Of a DNA stretch of 64,000 nt, positions 57,057-59,116 are shown in pieces (the stretch's first letter is position 1; each line of letters starts with the position of its first letter). The DNA is from Phoronis australis (Eukaryota > Phoronida > Phoronidae), in NCBI GenBank assembly GCA_002633005.1, contig NMRA01000090.1, positions 505,715 through 569,714 of the forward strand. The letters are read 5' to 3'. Below the pieces are notes generated by a model. That model searched no databases. It had not been told where the DNA came from and was given only the letters and a program-made list of their open reading frames with translations. The translations under genes and the position numbers were made by a program.

Positions 57057-59116
57057 CAATAACAATAACAAACTCAATTTTTGTACTATATGAATGTATG
57101 AGTGGGCACTATGGTATTTAGGTTATAGGTTAATAATCTGTCCAAATCATATAATAAACGTTATTTACAGGTTCCACCCCAGACTTTCTTGCCAAGATTA
57201 CAGCGGCTAATGAGTGGGTAAGCACTATTGTTACTGCCTCATATTGATGTTTAGAGATTGAGGTGTGATGAAAAAGACCGCCTGGGCATTGAAGTTATGT
57301 TGTGTCGTTAGTGGTAATTGATCTAGATCAGTTTATAGGTCTTTTCTCGGTTGGTCGGTTGGAGAATCACTTGTGCGACTGTTTATTTGCGAAGCTTCCG
57401 TTTGTTCATCATCATCCAAGACGTGTTTCAATAATATTTCAAAACAGTCGAGTTCCCTTGTTTTGCTGCTGTTGCCCACAGGTTAATTCTAACCTTTTGT
57501 CCTGTTACCCAGGTAACAATCTAGAGTTAACTGTAATAGTAGTAAATTCTTCACAACAATTTTATGGACTCAGTGCCCAATGCCAATTCAGTAACCAGAT
57601 GAAAATGGCTTCTACGCGTTTATGCTAAAGGATAGGGTACAAATAATCCAGGAATGTCGAATTTCATGTTGGCCTGTAAACAAATCTAGGAAATGGATAT
57701 GGGAACATTTTCAGTCTTTGGAACAACTGGTGAATTGATTGGGGCAAATTAGTAGTGTGGGACACAAGACTAGATAAAAAGCATAGACGGACTTGGGGTA
57801 GTGTGGGCGGCTGAGAATTTTTCAAGCAAATGTTTCTCCTTCCTCAATATCCGTTTTGAGCTATTAGAGCAGAAATAGTTATAAGAAACTAGTTTTCATA
57901 TCTGTCCGGCTGCTATAACGATCGCCGTACTGACATTAGTATTAAGACCATTGCCACCAAAAGCTCCTTTGCCACCACGGATGTATTTCGTAAAGATGAC
58001 TTCTGAGTCTTAAAGATTTAGGAGAGACATTTCGTCTCAAGCTCCTACTATTGCTGAAAATGATTCGGATAAGTAATTATGAGGGCATTGCACTTGAAAA
58101 ATATTTGAAATTATCTCAGTTGCTACCAGTTGGGCTCACATTCTCAGAGACTCATGTACTTTTGTTCAAGCAAGATTCTATTATATTTCAGAAATTGTTG
58201 TGGAGCGTGAGACCCATTTTCTGAGTTGCCTTAAATCACTTATCTTGAAACAAACCGTAGTTTGCACCTGCAGTTTAATCCCTATCAACTGAGTTAGTGT
58301 CAACACGGTCAGAATTTGACCATTCAGTCGTGTCCGCCGTGAGCACTCTCGACTGGTTTACGAGCTGTATTTTTAATTGAACAAAAGTCATTAAATACAC
58401 AACATTTGGGCTGCGCTTCGTTTCGTTTACCGATAACATGCAAGACTACGCTTATGAACGGCAAGACCTCAAATAGTGAATCGCTAGTCAGCTCCAAGTC
58501 TCACAAATGTACGCTACCATACAGCGTACACTGAAATAAGATAATTAACAGACGGGCCGGAAATTTGAATTATGGGAGAACAATGTGCCACGATATTTCT
58601 CCAGCAGTTTCTTGCCAGTTACTTGCGTTACGGAACGCGCCCAACTCCTGACCTCACGCGAAAGATGAAAAAATATTACGAAGCAACCCAAACCATTGAT
58701 GTGCCGACATAAGTGTAAGATGTATGGCGTGTTCTATGACCACCACCTTAGTGTAAAGGGTTTCAACGTCCGCCACGAAGTCTGTGTGAAGATCTCCCAT
58801 TTAAATCTTTACGTAGAAACTGTGTTTCGCTAAAAGGTTAAGCAATAGTGTTTTAGGATTTCCGAAAACCGCAAATTATGTAATTTCTACCTTTACACGT
58901 GAACATCTTATAGCCCATTTTCACGTCATTTTTATCTCCGGGCTTGGCGGCTCCTCAAGCACATCTTCGATCCGAAGAGTTTAGCACTTTATCCGTCAAT
59001 TTTATATTCCTTAGTGACATTTCTTTTTTCAGAAAGTACACAAGTTCATCACCAAGGGAAAGCTACTCGTAAGGAGCAGTCGAAAGACAAGAAATGGCGC
59101 TAATCTCTTGTCGTAA
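2753..59116 (+). CDS. Giant sushi/LDLa/EGF/NIDO/AMOP/VWD/SEA type I membrane protein (mucin-4-like), about 57 exons
   Basis: This is a single-pass cell-surface or shed matrix protein. The exon entries below give its coding parts. Signal peptide, sushi modules, two LDLa, EGF, NIDO, AMOP, VWD, a cadherin-like module, EGF-type modules, sushi modules, SEA, transmembrane helix and tail follow each other with matching splice phases, mostly phase 1. The core NIDO-AMOP-VWD-EGF-transmembrane order is that of MUC4-type proteins; sushi arrays on both sides, LDLa and SEA are additions. No long Ser/Thr-rich mucin stretch is present, so 'mucin-like' refers to the core only. GDPH in VWD and GSVVV in SEA are known self-cleavage motifs of these domains, so the mature protein may be a non-covalent complex of fragments. 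Ligands are unknown; adhesion, matrix or innate-immune roles are inference. Exons around 17962-19209 and 28449-30235 are disturbed by assembly gaps. Confidence 0.9.
2945..4330 (-). mobile_element. Decayed Penelope-like retroelement (reverse transcriptase plus GIY-YIG), degenerate
   Basis: On the - strand, 3896-4096 encodes GSPLGPVLANIFMCNLE, a reverse-transcriptase motif, followed by the YxDD region with a frameshift. The palm and thumb continue through 3870-3840 (PFLDVLVKRGNG, SVYRKPSFSGL) and 3303-3869 (VPIQYKRGLVNCLLHRAW). A GIY-YIG-type end follows at about 3240-3370 (YEEFYIGLTQRRPLCDRL). RT plus C-terminal GIY-YIG is the hallmark of endonuclease-bearing Penelope-like elements. In-frame stops and frameshifts show that it is dead. 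The edges are approximate. A segment near 2990 (ACGTTTCGTCTATTC) resembles the untranslated ends of such elements. Confidence 0.85.
4540..4830. repeat. Dispersed repeat fragment, partner at about 9440-9740
   Basis: Both stretches share a run beginning GGCAATTA or AGCAATTA and continuing through GGCAATAAAA into GAAATAAAC, then remain alignable at lower identity. They lie in different introns of the same gene. The family is not recognised. Confidence 0.5.
6868..7032 (+). CDS. Exon 2: sushi module 1
   Basis: This is a 165-nt phase 1-1 exon between TTTTAG and GTAAGT. It shows the four sushi cysteines in HCGTP, YSCIIGY, RSCGTDGNW and LECS, plus the conserved Trp. It is 12 nt shorter than the standard 177-nt sushi exon of this gene and nearly identical to the exon at 14849. 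Confidence 0.9.
7134..7182 (+). pseudogene. Relic: C-terminal half of a sushi exon with an intact donor
   Basis: The sequence reads CSANRIWTGNSVLCS and ends at a consensus GTAAGT, but the first two sushi cysteines and an acceptor are missing. The same half is present at 15106-15162, so the truncation is older than the segmental duplication. Confidence 0.7.
10010..10105. repeat. Palindromic repeat element, partner at 24021-24120
   Basis: It contains a perfect 30-bp palindrome at 10047-10076 made of repeated TAAAATGTAACAA and its complement. The copy at 24021-24120 shares the flanks AGCAACGTAAAATG and GGCGTATCAG. Both copies are in introns of the same gene. Confidence 0.7.
10130..10655. repeat. 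Segmental duplication, partner at about 16430-16945
   Basis: The blocks are alignable across upstream intron, a sushi exon and downstream intron up to TGTTTTTCACCC. The left copy keeps an intact exon and the right copy is dead. Confidence 0.8.
10239..10415 (+). CDS. Exon 3: sushi module 2
   Basis: This is a 177-nt phase 1-1 exon between TTTGCAG and GTGAGT. It reads KPCGLPNTNENTRVTYS, then YSCDPGY, RICEADGTW and LEC. Its duplicate at 16540-16716 has lost function. Confidence 0.9.
10691..10725. repeat. (GAAA)n microsatellite
   Basis: This is a run of AAAG tetranucleotides with one interruption, in an intron. Confidence 0.9.
11190..11430. repeat. Degenerate minisatellite, unit about 45-50 bp
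   Basis: Five imperfect units begin TGTGATAC or TGTGGTATAC, contain ATCACA-type words and end AGC or AAC before the next TGTGAT. They lie in the intron before exon 4. Confidence 0.65.
11516..11689 (+). CDS. Candidate Cys-rich exon (possibly TSP1-like), uncertain
   Basis: This stretch is an open 174-nt frame that would be phase 1-1, as its neighbours are, running from an AG after TGGTTAA to a strong GTAAGT donor. It encodes GCHLAWPGRYCG, then RQVVCLENNKDVEVTSC, which resembles the second half of a thrombospondin type 1 repeat. Against it, the acceptor has no pyrimidine tract and the following intron would be only 53 nt. Only transcript data can settle it. Confidence 0.3.
11743..11922 (+). CDS. 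Exon 4: sushi module 3
   Basis: This is a 180-nt phase 1-1 exon between GATTGCAG and GTGAGT, reading KLCGLPNANVNTKVSYS, YTCDLGY, RICGANGLW and LEC. It is closest to exon 3, so they are a tandem pair. Confidence 0.9.
11923..13015 (+). other. Intron, about 1.1 kb
   Basis: No exon is seen. The last 180 bases (12838-13012) resemble 6540-6755 in intron 1. Confidence 0.5.
13016..13192 (+). CDS. Exon 5: sushi module 4
   Basis: This is a 177-nt phase 1-1 exon starting after TCTAG and ending before GTAAGT. It reads ISCGSPGVNNHSSVSS, YSCDTGY, RTCDANGNW and LECS. Confidence 0.88.
13766..13942 (+). CDS. Exon 6: sushi module 5
   Basis: This is a 177-nt phase 1-1 exon between TTCCAG and GTGAGG, reading VSCGIPNANPNSKVIS, YSCDSGY, RTCGADGQW and LECT. 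All four cysteines and the Trp are present. Confidence 0.9.
14274..14516 (+). CDS. Exon 7: two LDL-receptor class A modules
   Basis: This is a 243-nt phase 1-1 exon between CTACAG and GTATGT. Each module has six cysteines and the acidic calcium-binding signature: CDGKQDCPDNSDES in the first, CDGYSDCGDDSDES in the second. LDLa modules bind ligands through calcium-stabilised loops. It is the only LDLa exon seen and sits inside the sushi array. Confidence 0.93.
14849..15013 (+). CDS. Exon 8: sushi module 6
   Basis: This is a 165-nt phase 1-1 exon between TTTTAG and GTAAGT. It is nearly identical in protein sequence to exon 2, differing at a few residues such as GADG for GTDG. It is the right-hand copy of the 1-kb segmental duplication. 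Confidence 0.9.
15106..15162 (+). pseudogene. Relic: C-terminal half sushi, partner of 7134-7182
   Basis: It encodes NRTCCFNGIWTGNSVICSS and ends at GTAAGT, but no N-terminal half or acceptor is seen upstream. Confidence 0.7.
15897..16300. repeat. Degenerate minisatellite, unit about 22-24 bp
   Basis: Roughly seventeen imperfect copies of a unit like TTATTCAnnnTTGGTTGTCG follow each other in the intron upstream of a dead sushi exon. Units vary by several bases, so the array is old. Confidence 0.75.
16540..16716 (+). pseudogene. Dead sushi exon (copy of exon 3)
   Basis: It aligns end to end with exon 3. The second sushi Cys is replaced by Ser (YLSDS instead of YSCDP), a TAG stop lies at 16638-16640, and the acceptor is GGAG instead of GCAG. 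The donor GTGAGT is kept. Splicing skips from exon 8 to exon 9 in phase. Confidence 0.85.
17169..17345 (+). CDS. Exon 9: sushi module 7 (block type A)
   Basis: This is a 177-nt phase 1-1 exon between CTTGCAG and GTAAGT, reading INCGLPDVNSNSTVTS, YACDVGY, RTCLSNTSW and LKCS. NxS/T sequons suggest N-glycosylation. Confidence 0.88.
17544..17720 (+). CDS. Exon 10: sushi module 8 (block type B)
   Basis: This is a 177-nt phase 1-1 exon between GTTTAG and GTAAGT, reading VNCGSPDVNSNSSVTS, YSCNEGY, RSCQSDKSW and IECS. Confidence 0.9.
17963..18037 (+). CDS. Partial sushi exon (block type C) starting at an assembly gap
   Basis: Only the C-terminal 25 codons are present (NQSGG-type start, RTCQSDKSW, LTCAS, then GTGAGT). 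The sequence begins right after the N at 17962 and matches the complete exon at 20677-20853. The first half is probably missing from the assembly rather than from the genome. Confidence 0.7.
18511..18559 (+). CDS. Partial sushi exon (block type D), cut by an N
   Basis: The acceptor TCTAAAG and the first 16 codons (GESCGFPDVNSNSTVTS) are present before the N at 18560. The sequence after the N returns to the preceding intron, so this is a contig end overlapping the next contig by about 450 bases. Confidence 0.6.
18963..19209 (+). CDS. Sushi exon (block type D) interrupted by an N with a repeated overlap
   Basis: The left part, 18963-19066, ends GYE, then N at 19067. The right part restarts 69 bases earlier in the module and runs to GTAAGT. 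Counted once, it is a normal 177-nt sushi exon (SCGFPDV, YACDPGY, RICQSNKTW, LMCAS). Read literally it shifts frame. The duplicated 69 bases match an unmerged overlap. Confidence 0.75.
19408..19584 (+). CDS. Exon 13: sushi module (block type E)
   Basis: This is a 177-nt phase 1-1 exon between CTTTCAG and GTAAGT, reading VNCGNPDVKSNSTVTS, YTCDPGY, RTCQSDKSW and LQCS. Confidence 0.9.
19902..20078 (+). CDS. Exon 14: sushi module (second type A)
   Basis: This is a 177-nt phase 1-1 exon that differs from exon 9 by only a few bases (TNCGLPDV, YACDVGY, RTCLSNTSW). Confidence 0.88.
20277..20453 (+). CDS. Exon 15: sushi module (second type B)
   Basis: This is a 177-nt phase 1-1 exon almost identical to exon 10; Gly-Glu replaces Trp-Asp in the middle and the end is IECA. 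Confidence 0.9.
20677..20853 (+). CDS. Exon 16: sushi module (complete type C)
   Basis: This is a 177-nt phase 1-1 exon between CTCACAG and GTGAGT, reading VSCGSPDVNSNTSVTS, YACFPGF, RTCQSDKSW and LTCA. Confidence 0.9.
21328..21504 (+). CDS. Exon 17: sushi module (complete type D)
   Basis: This is a 177-nt phase 1-1 exon after TCTAAAG. It reads ESCGFPDVNSNSTVTS, YACDPGY, RICQSNKTW and LMCA. It is the undisturbed version of the gap-broken exon at 18963. Confidence 0.9.
21705..21881 (+). CDS. Exon 18: sushi module (second type E)
   Basis: This is a 177-nt phase 1-1 exon reading VNCGNPDINSDSTVTS, YACDPGY, RACQSNKSW and IKCT. It is diverged from exon 13 at about ten positions. Confidence 0.9.
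22177..22353 (+). CDS. Exon 19: sushi module (type A-like)
   Basis: This is a 177-nt phase 1-1 exon between CTTGCAG and GTGAGT, reading ISCGPPDVNSNSTVTS, YACDVGY, RTCLSNKSW and LKCS. Confidence 0.88.
22648..22827 (+). CDS. Exon 20: divergent sushi module, last of the first array
   Basis: This is a 180-nt phase 1-1 exon between GTTATAG and GTAAAA, reading IKCDPLKTTNAMPMYT, YSCLPGF, VQCQVGGSW and LWCQ. It keeps the four cysteines and the Trp but is not part of the recently duplicated family. Confidence 0.85.
22828..24279 (+). other. Intron, about 1.45 kb, with simple repeats
   Basis: It contains an ATC/ATT-rich tract (about 22980-23090), a degenerate 22-bp tandem of TTATGTCTGACATAA-like units (about 23145-23260) and the palindromic element at 24021-24120. 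No exon was seen. Confidence 0.6.
24021..24120. repeat. Second copy of the TAAAATGTAACAA palindromic element
   Basis: It shares its order of motifs with 10010-10105, including the GGCGTATCAG end. The inner inverted arms are less perfect here. Confidence 0.65.
24280..24393 (+). CDS. Exon 21: EGF-like module
   Basis: This is a 114-nt phase 1-1 exon between TTCTAG and GTAAGA, reading INECDSSPCLNGGKC, then RCSCTLAWSGDRCET. Six cysteines are in the EGF pattern with a partial calcium-binding start. Confidence 0.92.
24394..25754 (+). other. Intron, about 1.36 kb, no exon seen
   Basis: A second CTCTTACAG acceptor-like site occurs at 25637-25645, but the frame after it stops within about twenty codons, so it is not used in my model. 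Confidence 0.5.
25755..25879 (+). CDS. Exon 22: NIDO domain, first part
   Basis: This is a 125-nt exon, phase 1 to phase 0, between CTTACAG and GTAAAT. It encodes CTYPYYKGNVIRD, then GDGFNIQGWKRTKLW, which joins the next exon as KLW-IARDGYIAFD, the usual opening of a nidogen-like (NIDO) domain. Confidence 0.8.
25880..26888 (+). other. Intron, about 1 kb, containing the (AT)n repeat
   Basis: No coding exon was recognised; the only structured sequence is the AT dinucleotide run. Confidence 0.5.
26463..26521. repeat. (AT)n microsatellite
   Basis: This is nearly 60 bases of AT dinucleotides with one G. Confidence 0.95.
26889..27209 (+). CDS. Exon 23: NIDO domain, core
   Basis: This is a 321-nt phase 0-0 exon between TTTTTAG and GTAAGT. 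LLAVFWKKQDIGPESAIYSREVY and ASWVLVVTWKRM correspond to the family's conserved 'FW.D.D' and 'W.LVVTW' blocks. NIDO is an extracellular domain found in nidogen, alpha-tectorin and MUC4. Confidence 0.88.
27597..27810 (+). CDS. Exon 24: NIDO domain, C-terminal part
   Basis: This is a 214-nt exon, phase 0 to phase 1, between TTTCAG and GTATGT. NYQAILITDSMKTFVRYNY matches the 'FQ.VL.TDG..SF..FNY' strand, followed by MIYMGWSDRKSWNYY and YAYQLPGNLGSKAP. Confidence 0.88.
28257..28504 (+). CDS. Exon 25: AMOP domain, first part
   Basis: This is a 248-nt exon, phase 1 to phase 0, reading NGVWWFNVDGE, HCLQWAFAQFR, then GCPPDLFTAQTDRRY and PICLDYRRS. This is the AMOP (adhesion-associated domain in MUC4 and other proteins) N-terminal half. 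The last 56 bases are repeated after the N at 29331. Confidence 0.87.
28621..28828 (+). CDS. Exon 26: AMOP domain, second part
   Basis: This is a 208-nt exon, phase 0 to phase 1, after TTGTAG. It begins SCCYGRDGALLLSPPSAG, then PYEACCLHSNNCDLFYKYRP and RYRRPRRG, matching the conserved 'CCY..G.L' and 'PY..CC....CD.Y...RP' blocks of AMOP. Confidence 0.9.
29504..29711 (+). pseudogene. Duplicate copy of AMOP exon 26 beyond an assembly gap
   Basis: It is open and nearly identical to exon 26, with the same acceptor and donor. It needs a phase-0 upstream exon, but the preceding exon 26 ends in phase 1, so both cannot be used in series. It is most likely the same exon from an overlapping contig or the other haplotype. 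Confidence 0.7.
30255..30491 (+). CDS. Exon 27: VWD domain, start, with GDPH motif
   Basis: This is a 237-nt phase 1-1 exon between GATTCAG and GTAGTT. GRGDPHVTSIDGKQFTFNG is the canonical start of a von Willebrand factor D domain. GDPH (codons at 30266-30277) is the Asp-Pro self-cleavage motif known from MUC2, MUC5AC and MUC4. Cleavage here is inferred, not shown. Confidence 0.93.
30492..31840 (+). other. Intron, about 1.35 kb, no exon seen
   Basis: I found no acceptor-frame-donor combination with VWD or EGF content here. Small open frames on both strands look incidental. Confidence 0.4.
31841..31954 (+). CDS. Exon 28: VWD domain, second part
   Basis: This is a 114-nt phase 1-1 exon between ATTTGTAG and GTACAA, reading LDVYVNGIRVDGEF and ATATFISG, the strand 'L.V..NG..V.....' of VWD domains. 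Confidence 0.88.
31955..32997 (+). other. Intron, about 1 kb, no exon seen
   Basis: A run of TTAAA-type and CCTGG/CCAGG-like short words occurs near 32400-32680. No coding signal was recognised. Confidence 0.4.
32998..33192 (+). CDS. Exon 29: VWD domain, third part
   Basis: This is a 195-nt phase 1-1 exon between TTAACAG and GTAAGT. TKGLLGVLNGDLNDDFTYPNG is the conserved 'GLLG..NGD..DD....G' block of VWD domains, usually linked to calcium binding. Confidence 0.93.
33451..33687 (+). CDS. Exon 30: VWD C-terminal region
   Basis: This is a 237-nt phase 1-1 exon between ATTTTAG and GTAAGT. It encodes WILRSAGLFLYRQGET, then VCGDNVECLFDFSQADD, the segment that follows VWD in MUC4 and SUSD2-type proteins (a 'C....CL.D....' motif). 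Confidence 0.88.
34506..34734 (+). CDS. Exon 31: cadherin/Ig-like beta-sandwich module, first part
   Basis: This is a 229-nt exon, phase 1 to phase 2, between ATTTCAG and GTACGT. It reads VNVTVNETVEITITASDADGDEF, a cadherin-like DxDGD motif, and ends with ITVKWTPQSVNGT. This kind of module follows VWD in MUC4-type proteins. Sequons for N-glycosylation are frequent. Confidence 0.82.
34735..35622 (+). other. Intron, about 0.9 kb
   Basis: It contains a G-rich stretch near 34901-34920 (GGGGGGTGGGGTTGGGGG). No exon was seen. Confidence 0.5.
35623..35795 (+). CDS. Exon 32: end of the cadherin-like module and start of a Cys-rich module
   Basis: This is a 173-nt exon, phase 2 to phase 1, after TTTTCAG. 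It starts FKATDSTNVSSVQHVV, a final beta strand, and ends IECSCLTGWEG, an EGF-type 'C.C..GW.G' that continues in the next exon. Confidence 0.85.
36046..36210 (+). CDS. Exon 33: EGF-like module
   Basis: This is a 165-nt phase 1-1 exon reading DDCTIDFDGCVSAPCD, then FECGPCPDGFVKVDGEC. The spacing is looser than in a standard EGF. Confidence 0.82.
36436..36564 (+). CDS. Exon 34: EGF-like module, calcium-binding type
   Basis: This is a 129-nt phase 1-1 exon between TTTCAG and GTATAT, reading DRDECQNSTWNKCDHVC, then YQCACHRGYRLLDKYTC. Confidence 0.9.
36565..37461 (+). other. Intron, about 0.9 kb, no exon seen
   Basis: Only low-complexity TTAG/GTTT-rich sequence with weak repetition of GTTAGTGT near 37160-37310 is visible. 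Confidence 0.4.
37462..37590 (+). CDS. Exon 35: EGF-like module, calcium-binding type
   Basis: This is a 129-nt phase 1-1 exon reading DIDECGLNNPCSQVC, then FNCDCYSGYQKANDSVSC. DIDEC is the calcium-binding signature. Confidence 0.92.
37591..39633 (+). other. Intron, about 2 kb, no exon seen
   Basis: It is AT-rich, without recognisable elements. The 130-codon open frame on the - strand at 38291-38683 shows no family features. Confidence 0.4.
39634..39756 (+). CDS. Exon 36: EGF-like module, followed by a non-canonical GC donor
   Basis: This is a 123-nt phase 1-1 exon after GTTTCAG, reading TTCSVNNLNCTHLC, then YGCGCRLGYRLLFDNVTC. The frame and phase fit only if the intron starts with GC at 39757-39758 (AAG|GCTAGT). 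Using the nearby GT would create a stop codon. Confidence 0.85.
39757..39758 (+). other. GC 5' splice site
   Basis: Homologous exons end GAAG before GT. Here the dinucleotide is GC, a known minor donor class that needs strong flanking consensus; AAG before it fits, CTAGT after it is moderate. Confidence 0.7.
40042..40173 (+). CDS. Exon 37: EGF-like module, calcium-binding type
   Basis: This is a 132-nt phase 1-1 exon between GTAACAG and GTAAGC, reading DIDECEVNASRYCSQPQHC, then YTCGCDVGFKLASDKTTC. Confidence 0.92.
40435..40689 (+). CDS. Exon 38: laminin-type EGF plus calcium-binding EGF
   Basis: This is a 255-nt phase 1-1 exon between GTCACAG and GTATGT. The first module reads WGHNCENLCSCG, then GCVGCVKGWQGDGC, with extra cysteines as in laminin/MEGF-type EGF. 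The second reads DVDECQDPSACKTSERC, then YMCSCKPGYERV. Confidence 0.92.
41002..41258 (+). CDS. Exon 39: two calcium-binding EGF modules
   Basis: This is a 257-nt exon, phase 1 to phase 0, after ATTTTAG. It reads DIDECFTATDNCAESATC, then DVNECKESQVSCHIDANC, and ends with FDVD, which joins ECTFKIDKC in the next exon to rebuild a DVDEC start. Confidence 0.92.
41259..41845 (+). other. Intron, about 0.6 kb, no exon seen
   Basis: There are no recognisable repeats or coding signals apart from the splice borders. Confidence 0.4.
41846..42464 (+). CDS. Exon 40: five EGF modules in one exon
   Basis: This is a 619-nt exon, phase 0 to phase 1, between TTTTTAG and GTAAGG. Modules start at ECTFKIDKC, DIDECSTNTHGC, NVNECADRNSNNC, DSDECSLPFTNNC and DIDECAEDIHKC. 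Several carry the Asp/Asn hydroxylation-type C-x-N-x4-F/Y-x-C pattern. Fusion of five modules in one exon contrasts with one module per exon elsewhere and suggests local intron loss. Confidence 0.95.
42668..42787 (+). CDS. Exon 41: EGF-like module
   Basis: This is a 120-nt phase 1-1 exon between TTATCAG and GTAGGC, reading VICDDLNCTYSC, then LECICQTGYELDSKDNQTC. Confidence 0.9.
43305..43850. repeat. G-rich minisatellite, unit about 16-19 bp
   Basis: About 30 degenerate copies of a unit like GGGAACATAGGGACGG occupy half a kilobase. The long proline-rich open frames on the - strand here are by-products of the repeat. The purine-rich strand has many GGG runs. Confidence 0.9.
44737..44927. repeat. 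Tandem repeat, unit about 50 bp, ending at an N
   Basis: Four imperfect units contain TGTGACGATG or TATGACGATGGTTGTT, then a GTCATTACTTAGA-like end. The N at 44927 interrupts the last unit, so copy number is probably underestimated. Confidence 0.7.
44988..45110. mobile_element. 123-bp palindromic element (MITE/foldback-like)
   Basis: The two arms pair over nearly 50 bases: GTCGTAACC at the left with GGATAACGAC at the right, then TCTAGAGCCC with GGGATCTAGA, then GTGGATTTTG with CAAAATCCAC and AGAATTATC with GATAATTCT. The loop is about 25 bases. No clear target-site duplication was found. Confidence 0.75.
45225..45401 (+). CDS. Exon 42: sushi module, first of the second array
   Basis: This is a 177-nt phase 1-1 exon between TTCTCAG and GTAAAG, reading KNCGQPSVKPKTNVRT, YTCDIGY, RTCDAHGKW and LECA. 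Members of this array share the STTYQGTASYTCD core, distinct from the first array. Confidence 0.9.
45542..45718 (+). CDS. Exon 43: sushi module
   Basis: This is a 177-nt phase 1-1 exon after GTTTCAG, reading KNCQQPPANSNSTVVV, YTCDIGY, RTCGADGAW and LVCA. Confidence 0.9.
45866..46042 (+). CDS. Exon 44: sushi module
   Basis: This is a 177-nt phase 1-1 exon reading KNCTQPPTNVNSTVVV, YTCDSGY, RTCGADGLW and LLCA. Confidence 0.9.
46166..46342 (+). CDS. Exon 45: sushi module
   Basis: This is a 177-nt phase 1-1 exon reading KNCGQPSVKPKTNVTT, YTCDTGY, RTCGADGAW and LVCA. Its first half matches exon 42 while its second half matches exon 43, a mosaic consistent with exchange between units. Confidence 0.9.
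46482..46658 (+). CDS. Exon 46: sushi module
   Basis: This is a 177-nt phase 1-1 exon reading KNCQQPSTNANSNVVV, YTCDSGY, RTCGADGLW and LLCA. The intron after it is nearly identical to the one after exon 44. Confidence 0.9.
46782..46958 (+). CDS. Exon 47: sushi module
   Basis: This is a 177-nt phase 1-1 exon reading KNCQQPSNNANSNVMV, YTCDTGY, RTCGADGAW and LVCA. Confidence 0.88.
47109..47283 (+). pseudogene. Dead sushi exon: open frame kept, both splice sites lost
   Basis: The reading frame is intact (KNCTKPLTNANSKVVV, YTCDTGH, RTCGADGAW, LLCA). Compared with its neighbours, about ten bases containing the CAG acceptor are deleted just before AAGAATTGC, and the donor GT is now CT (GCAG|CTAATG). 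It cannot be spliced in with the standard sites. The open frame implies recent loss. Confidence 0.85.
47870..47999. mobile_element. MITE-like element, copy 1
   Basis: Ends are inverted: GGGCTGGGTTGCATAA at the left and TTATGCAAATTGGCCC at the right. Internal TGTTGCTATAC and GTGATAATG words are shared with the copy at 56434-56586. Confidence 0.75.
48249..48425 (+). CDS. Exon 48: sushi module
   Basis: This is a 177-nt phase 1-1 exon between GTTTTCAG and GTGAGT, reading KNCGAPTTSTNSNVSI, YMCDTGY, RTCNADGKW and LVCT. Confidence 0.9.
48618..48794 (+). CDS. Exon 49: sushi module, last of the second array
   Basis: This is a 177-nt phase 1-1 exon between TTTTCAG and GTAAAG, reading KNCGQPQINANSTVSS, YACDTGY, RTCGADGTW and LVCA. 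Confidence 0.9.
48795..49897 (+). other. Intron, about 1.1 kb, no exon seen
   Basis: A short (TTTA)n run lies at 49025-49043. No coding signal was recognised. Confidence 0.5.
49898..50010 (+). CDS. Exon 50: SEA domain, first part
   Basis: This is a 113-nt exon, phase 1 to phase 0, between TTTCAG and GTAAGA. It reads TTSLTIQISLSLDYLDVYSN, the first beta strand and loop of a SEA domain. Confidence 0.85.
50011..50654 (+). other. Intron inside the SEA domain, no exon seen
   Basis: The sequence is plain AT-rich intron. Confidence 0.4.
50655..50716 (+). CDS. Exon 51: SEA domain, middle
   Basis: This is a 62-nt exon, phase 0 to phase 2, between TTTTCAG and GTAAGT. It reads LTLLYENRVPNFVEVKVLRL, the helix and strand that precede the cleavage loop. 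Confidence 0.85.
50717..51526 (+). other. Intron inside the SEA domain, no exon seen
   Basis: No structured sequence was noted. Confidence 0.4.
51527..51699 (+). CDS. Exon 52: SEA domain with GSVVV self-cleavage motif
   Basis: This is a 173-nt exon, phase 2 to phase 1, between TTTAAG and GTGAGT. It starts RSGSVVVDHLVIVAG. GSVVV (codons 51531-51545) is the exact autoproteolysis motif of MUC1-type SEA domains, where strain cleaves between Gly and Ser. The rest (ASLVNSAANAIY, NVTVNSVTYG) completes the fold. Cleavage is inferred. Confidence 0.92.
51700..53939 (+). other. Intron, about 2.2 kb
   Basis: No exon was seen. Near 53036-53080 a GGGGGGCCA / TTGGCCCCC inverted repeat followed by AAATACGCCACTGG resembles a transposable-element end. 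Near 53731-53745 there is a short TACATG repeat. Confidence 0.5.
53940..54018 (+). CDS. Exon 53: short Cys-rich (half EGF-like) module
   Basis: This is a 79-nt exon, phase 1 to phase 2, between TTTACAG and GTAAGT, reading GCADVGDFCPENHVC, then ILSCK. It joins the next exon's CLPGRSC to complete a six-cysteine EGF-like unit next to the membrane. Confidence 0.85.
54019..55608 (+). other. Intron, about 1.6 kb, with a degenerate repeat
   Basis: About 54720-55085 is a GGTGATGATGG/GGTGGC-rich degenerate minisatellite. The open frame on the - strand there is a by-product (His/Pro/Thr-rich). Confidence 0.6.
55609..55761 (+). CDS. Exon 54: juxtamembrane, transmembrane helix, start of tail
   Basis: This is a 153-nt exon, phase 2 to phase 2, between ACACTAG and GTAAGT. 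It reads CLPGRSCDDGPRLSVYI, then a helix of about 23 hydrophobic residues (IGVASGVVLVTLAILVACV), then the stop-transfer CYRGRKQQNK. This gives type I topology with the domains outside. Confidence 0.93.
56032..56186 (+). CDS. Exon 55: cytoplasmic tail, first part
   Basis: This is a 155-nt exon, phase 2 to phase 1, between CTCTCCAG and GTAATA. It reads SLTRKFYPHYLNNWRTLMG, then SDITPHRTRAHSDISG. Tyr residues in FYPHYL could be phosphorylation or sorting sites, which is speculation. Confidence 0.82.
56434..56586. mobile_element. MITE-like element, copy 2
   Basis: Ends are inverted: TGGGCTGAGTTGCATAAA at the left and TTTATGCAACTGGGCCC at the right. It aligns with 47870-47999 through AGGTGCAT, CGTGATAAT and TGTTGCTATAC. 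Confidence 0.78.
57020..57054. repeat. (ACAT)n microsatellite
   Basis: Eight to nine tandem ACAT units lie in an intron. Confidence 0.95.
57171..57217 (+). CDS. Exon 56: cytoplasmic tail, small exon
   Basis: This is a 47-nt exon, phase 1 to phase 0, between TTTACAG and GTAAGC, reading STPDFLAKITAANEW. Confidence 0.75.
57218..59032 (+). other. Last intron, about 1.8 kb, no exon seen
   Basis: It has no recognised repeats. The open frame 57302-57628 looks incidental. Confidence 0.4.
59033..59116 (+). CDS. Exon 57: end of the cytoplasmic tail and stop codon
   Basis: A phase-0 exon after TTTTTTCAG reads KVHKFITKGKLLVRSSRKTR and ends with TAA at 59114-59116. The tail end is strongly basic. An internal CTC|GTAAGG is a possible alternative donor, so other tail isoforms may exist. 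Confidence 0.75.
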   Translation, partial: KVHKFITKGKLLVRSSRKTRNGANLLS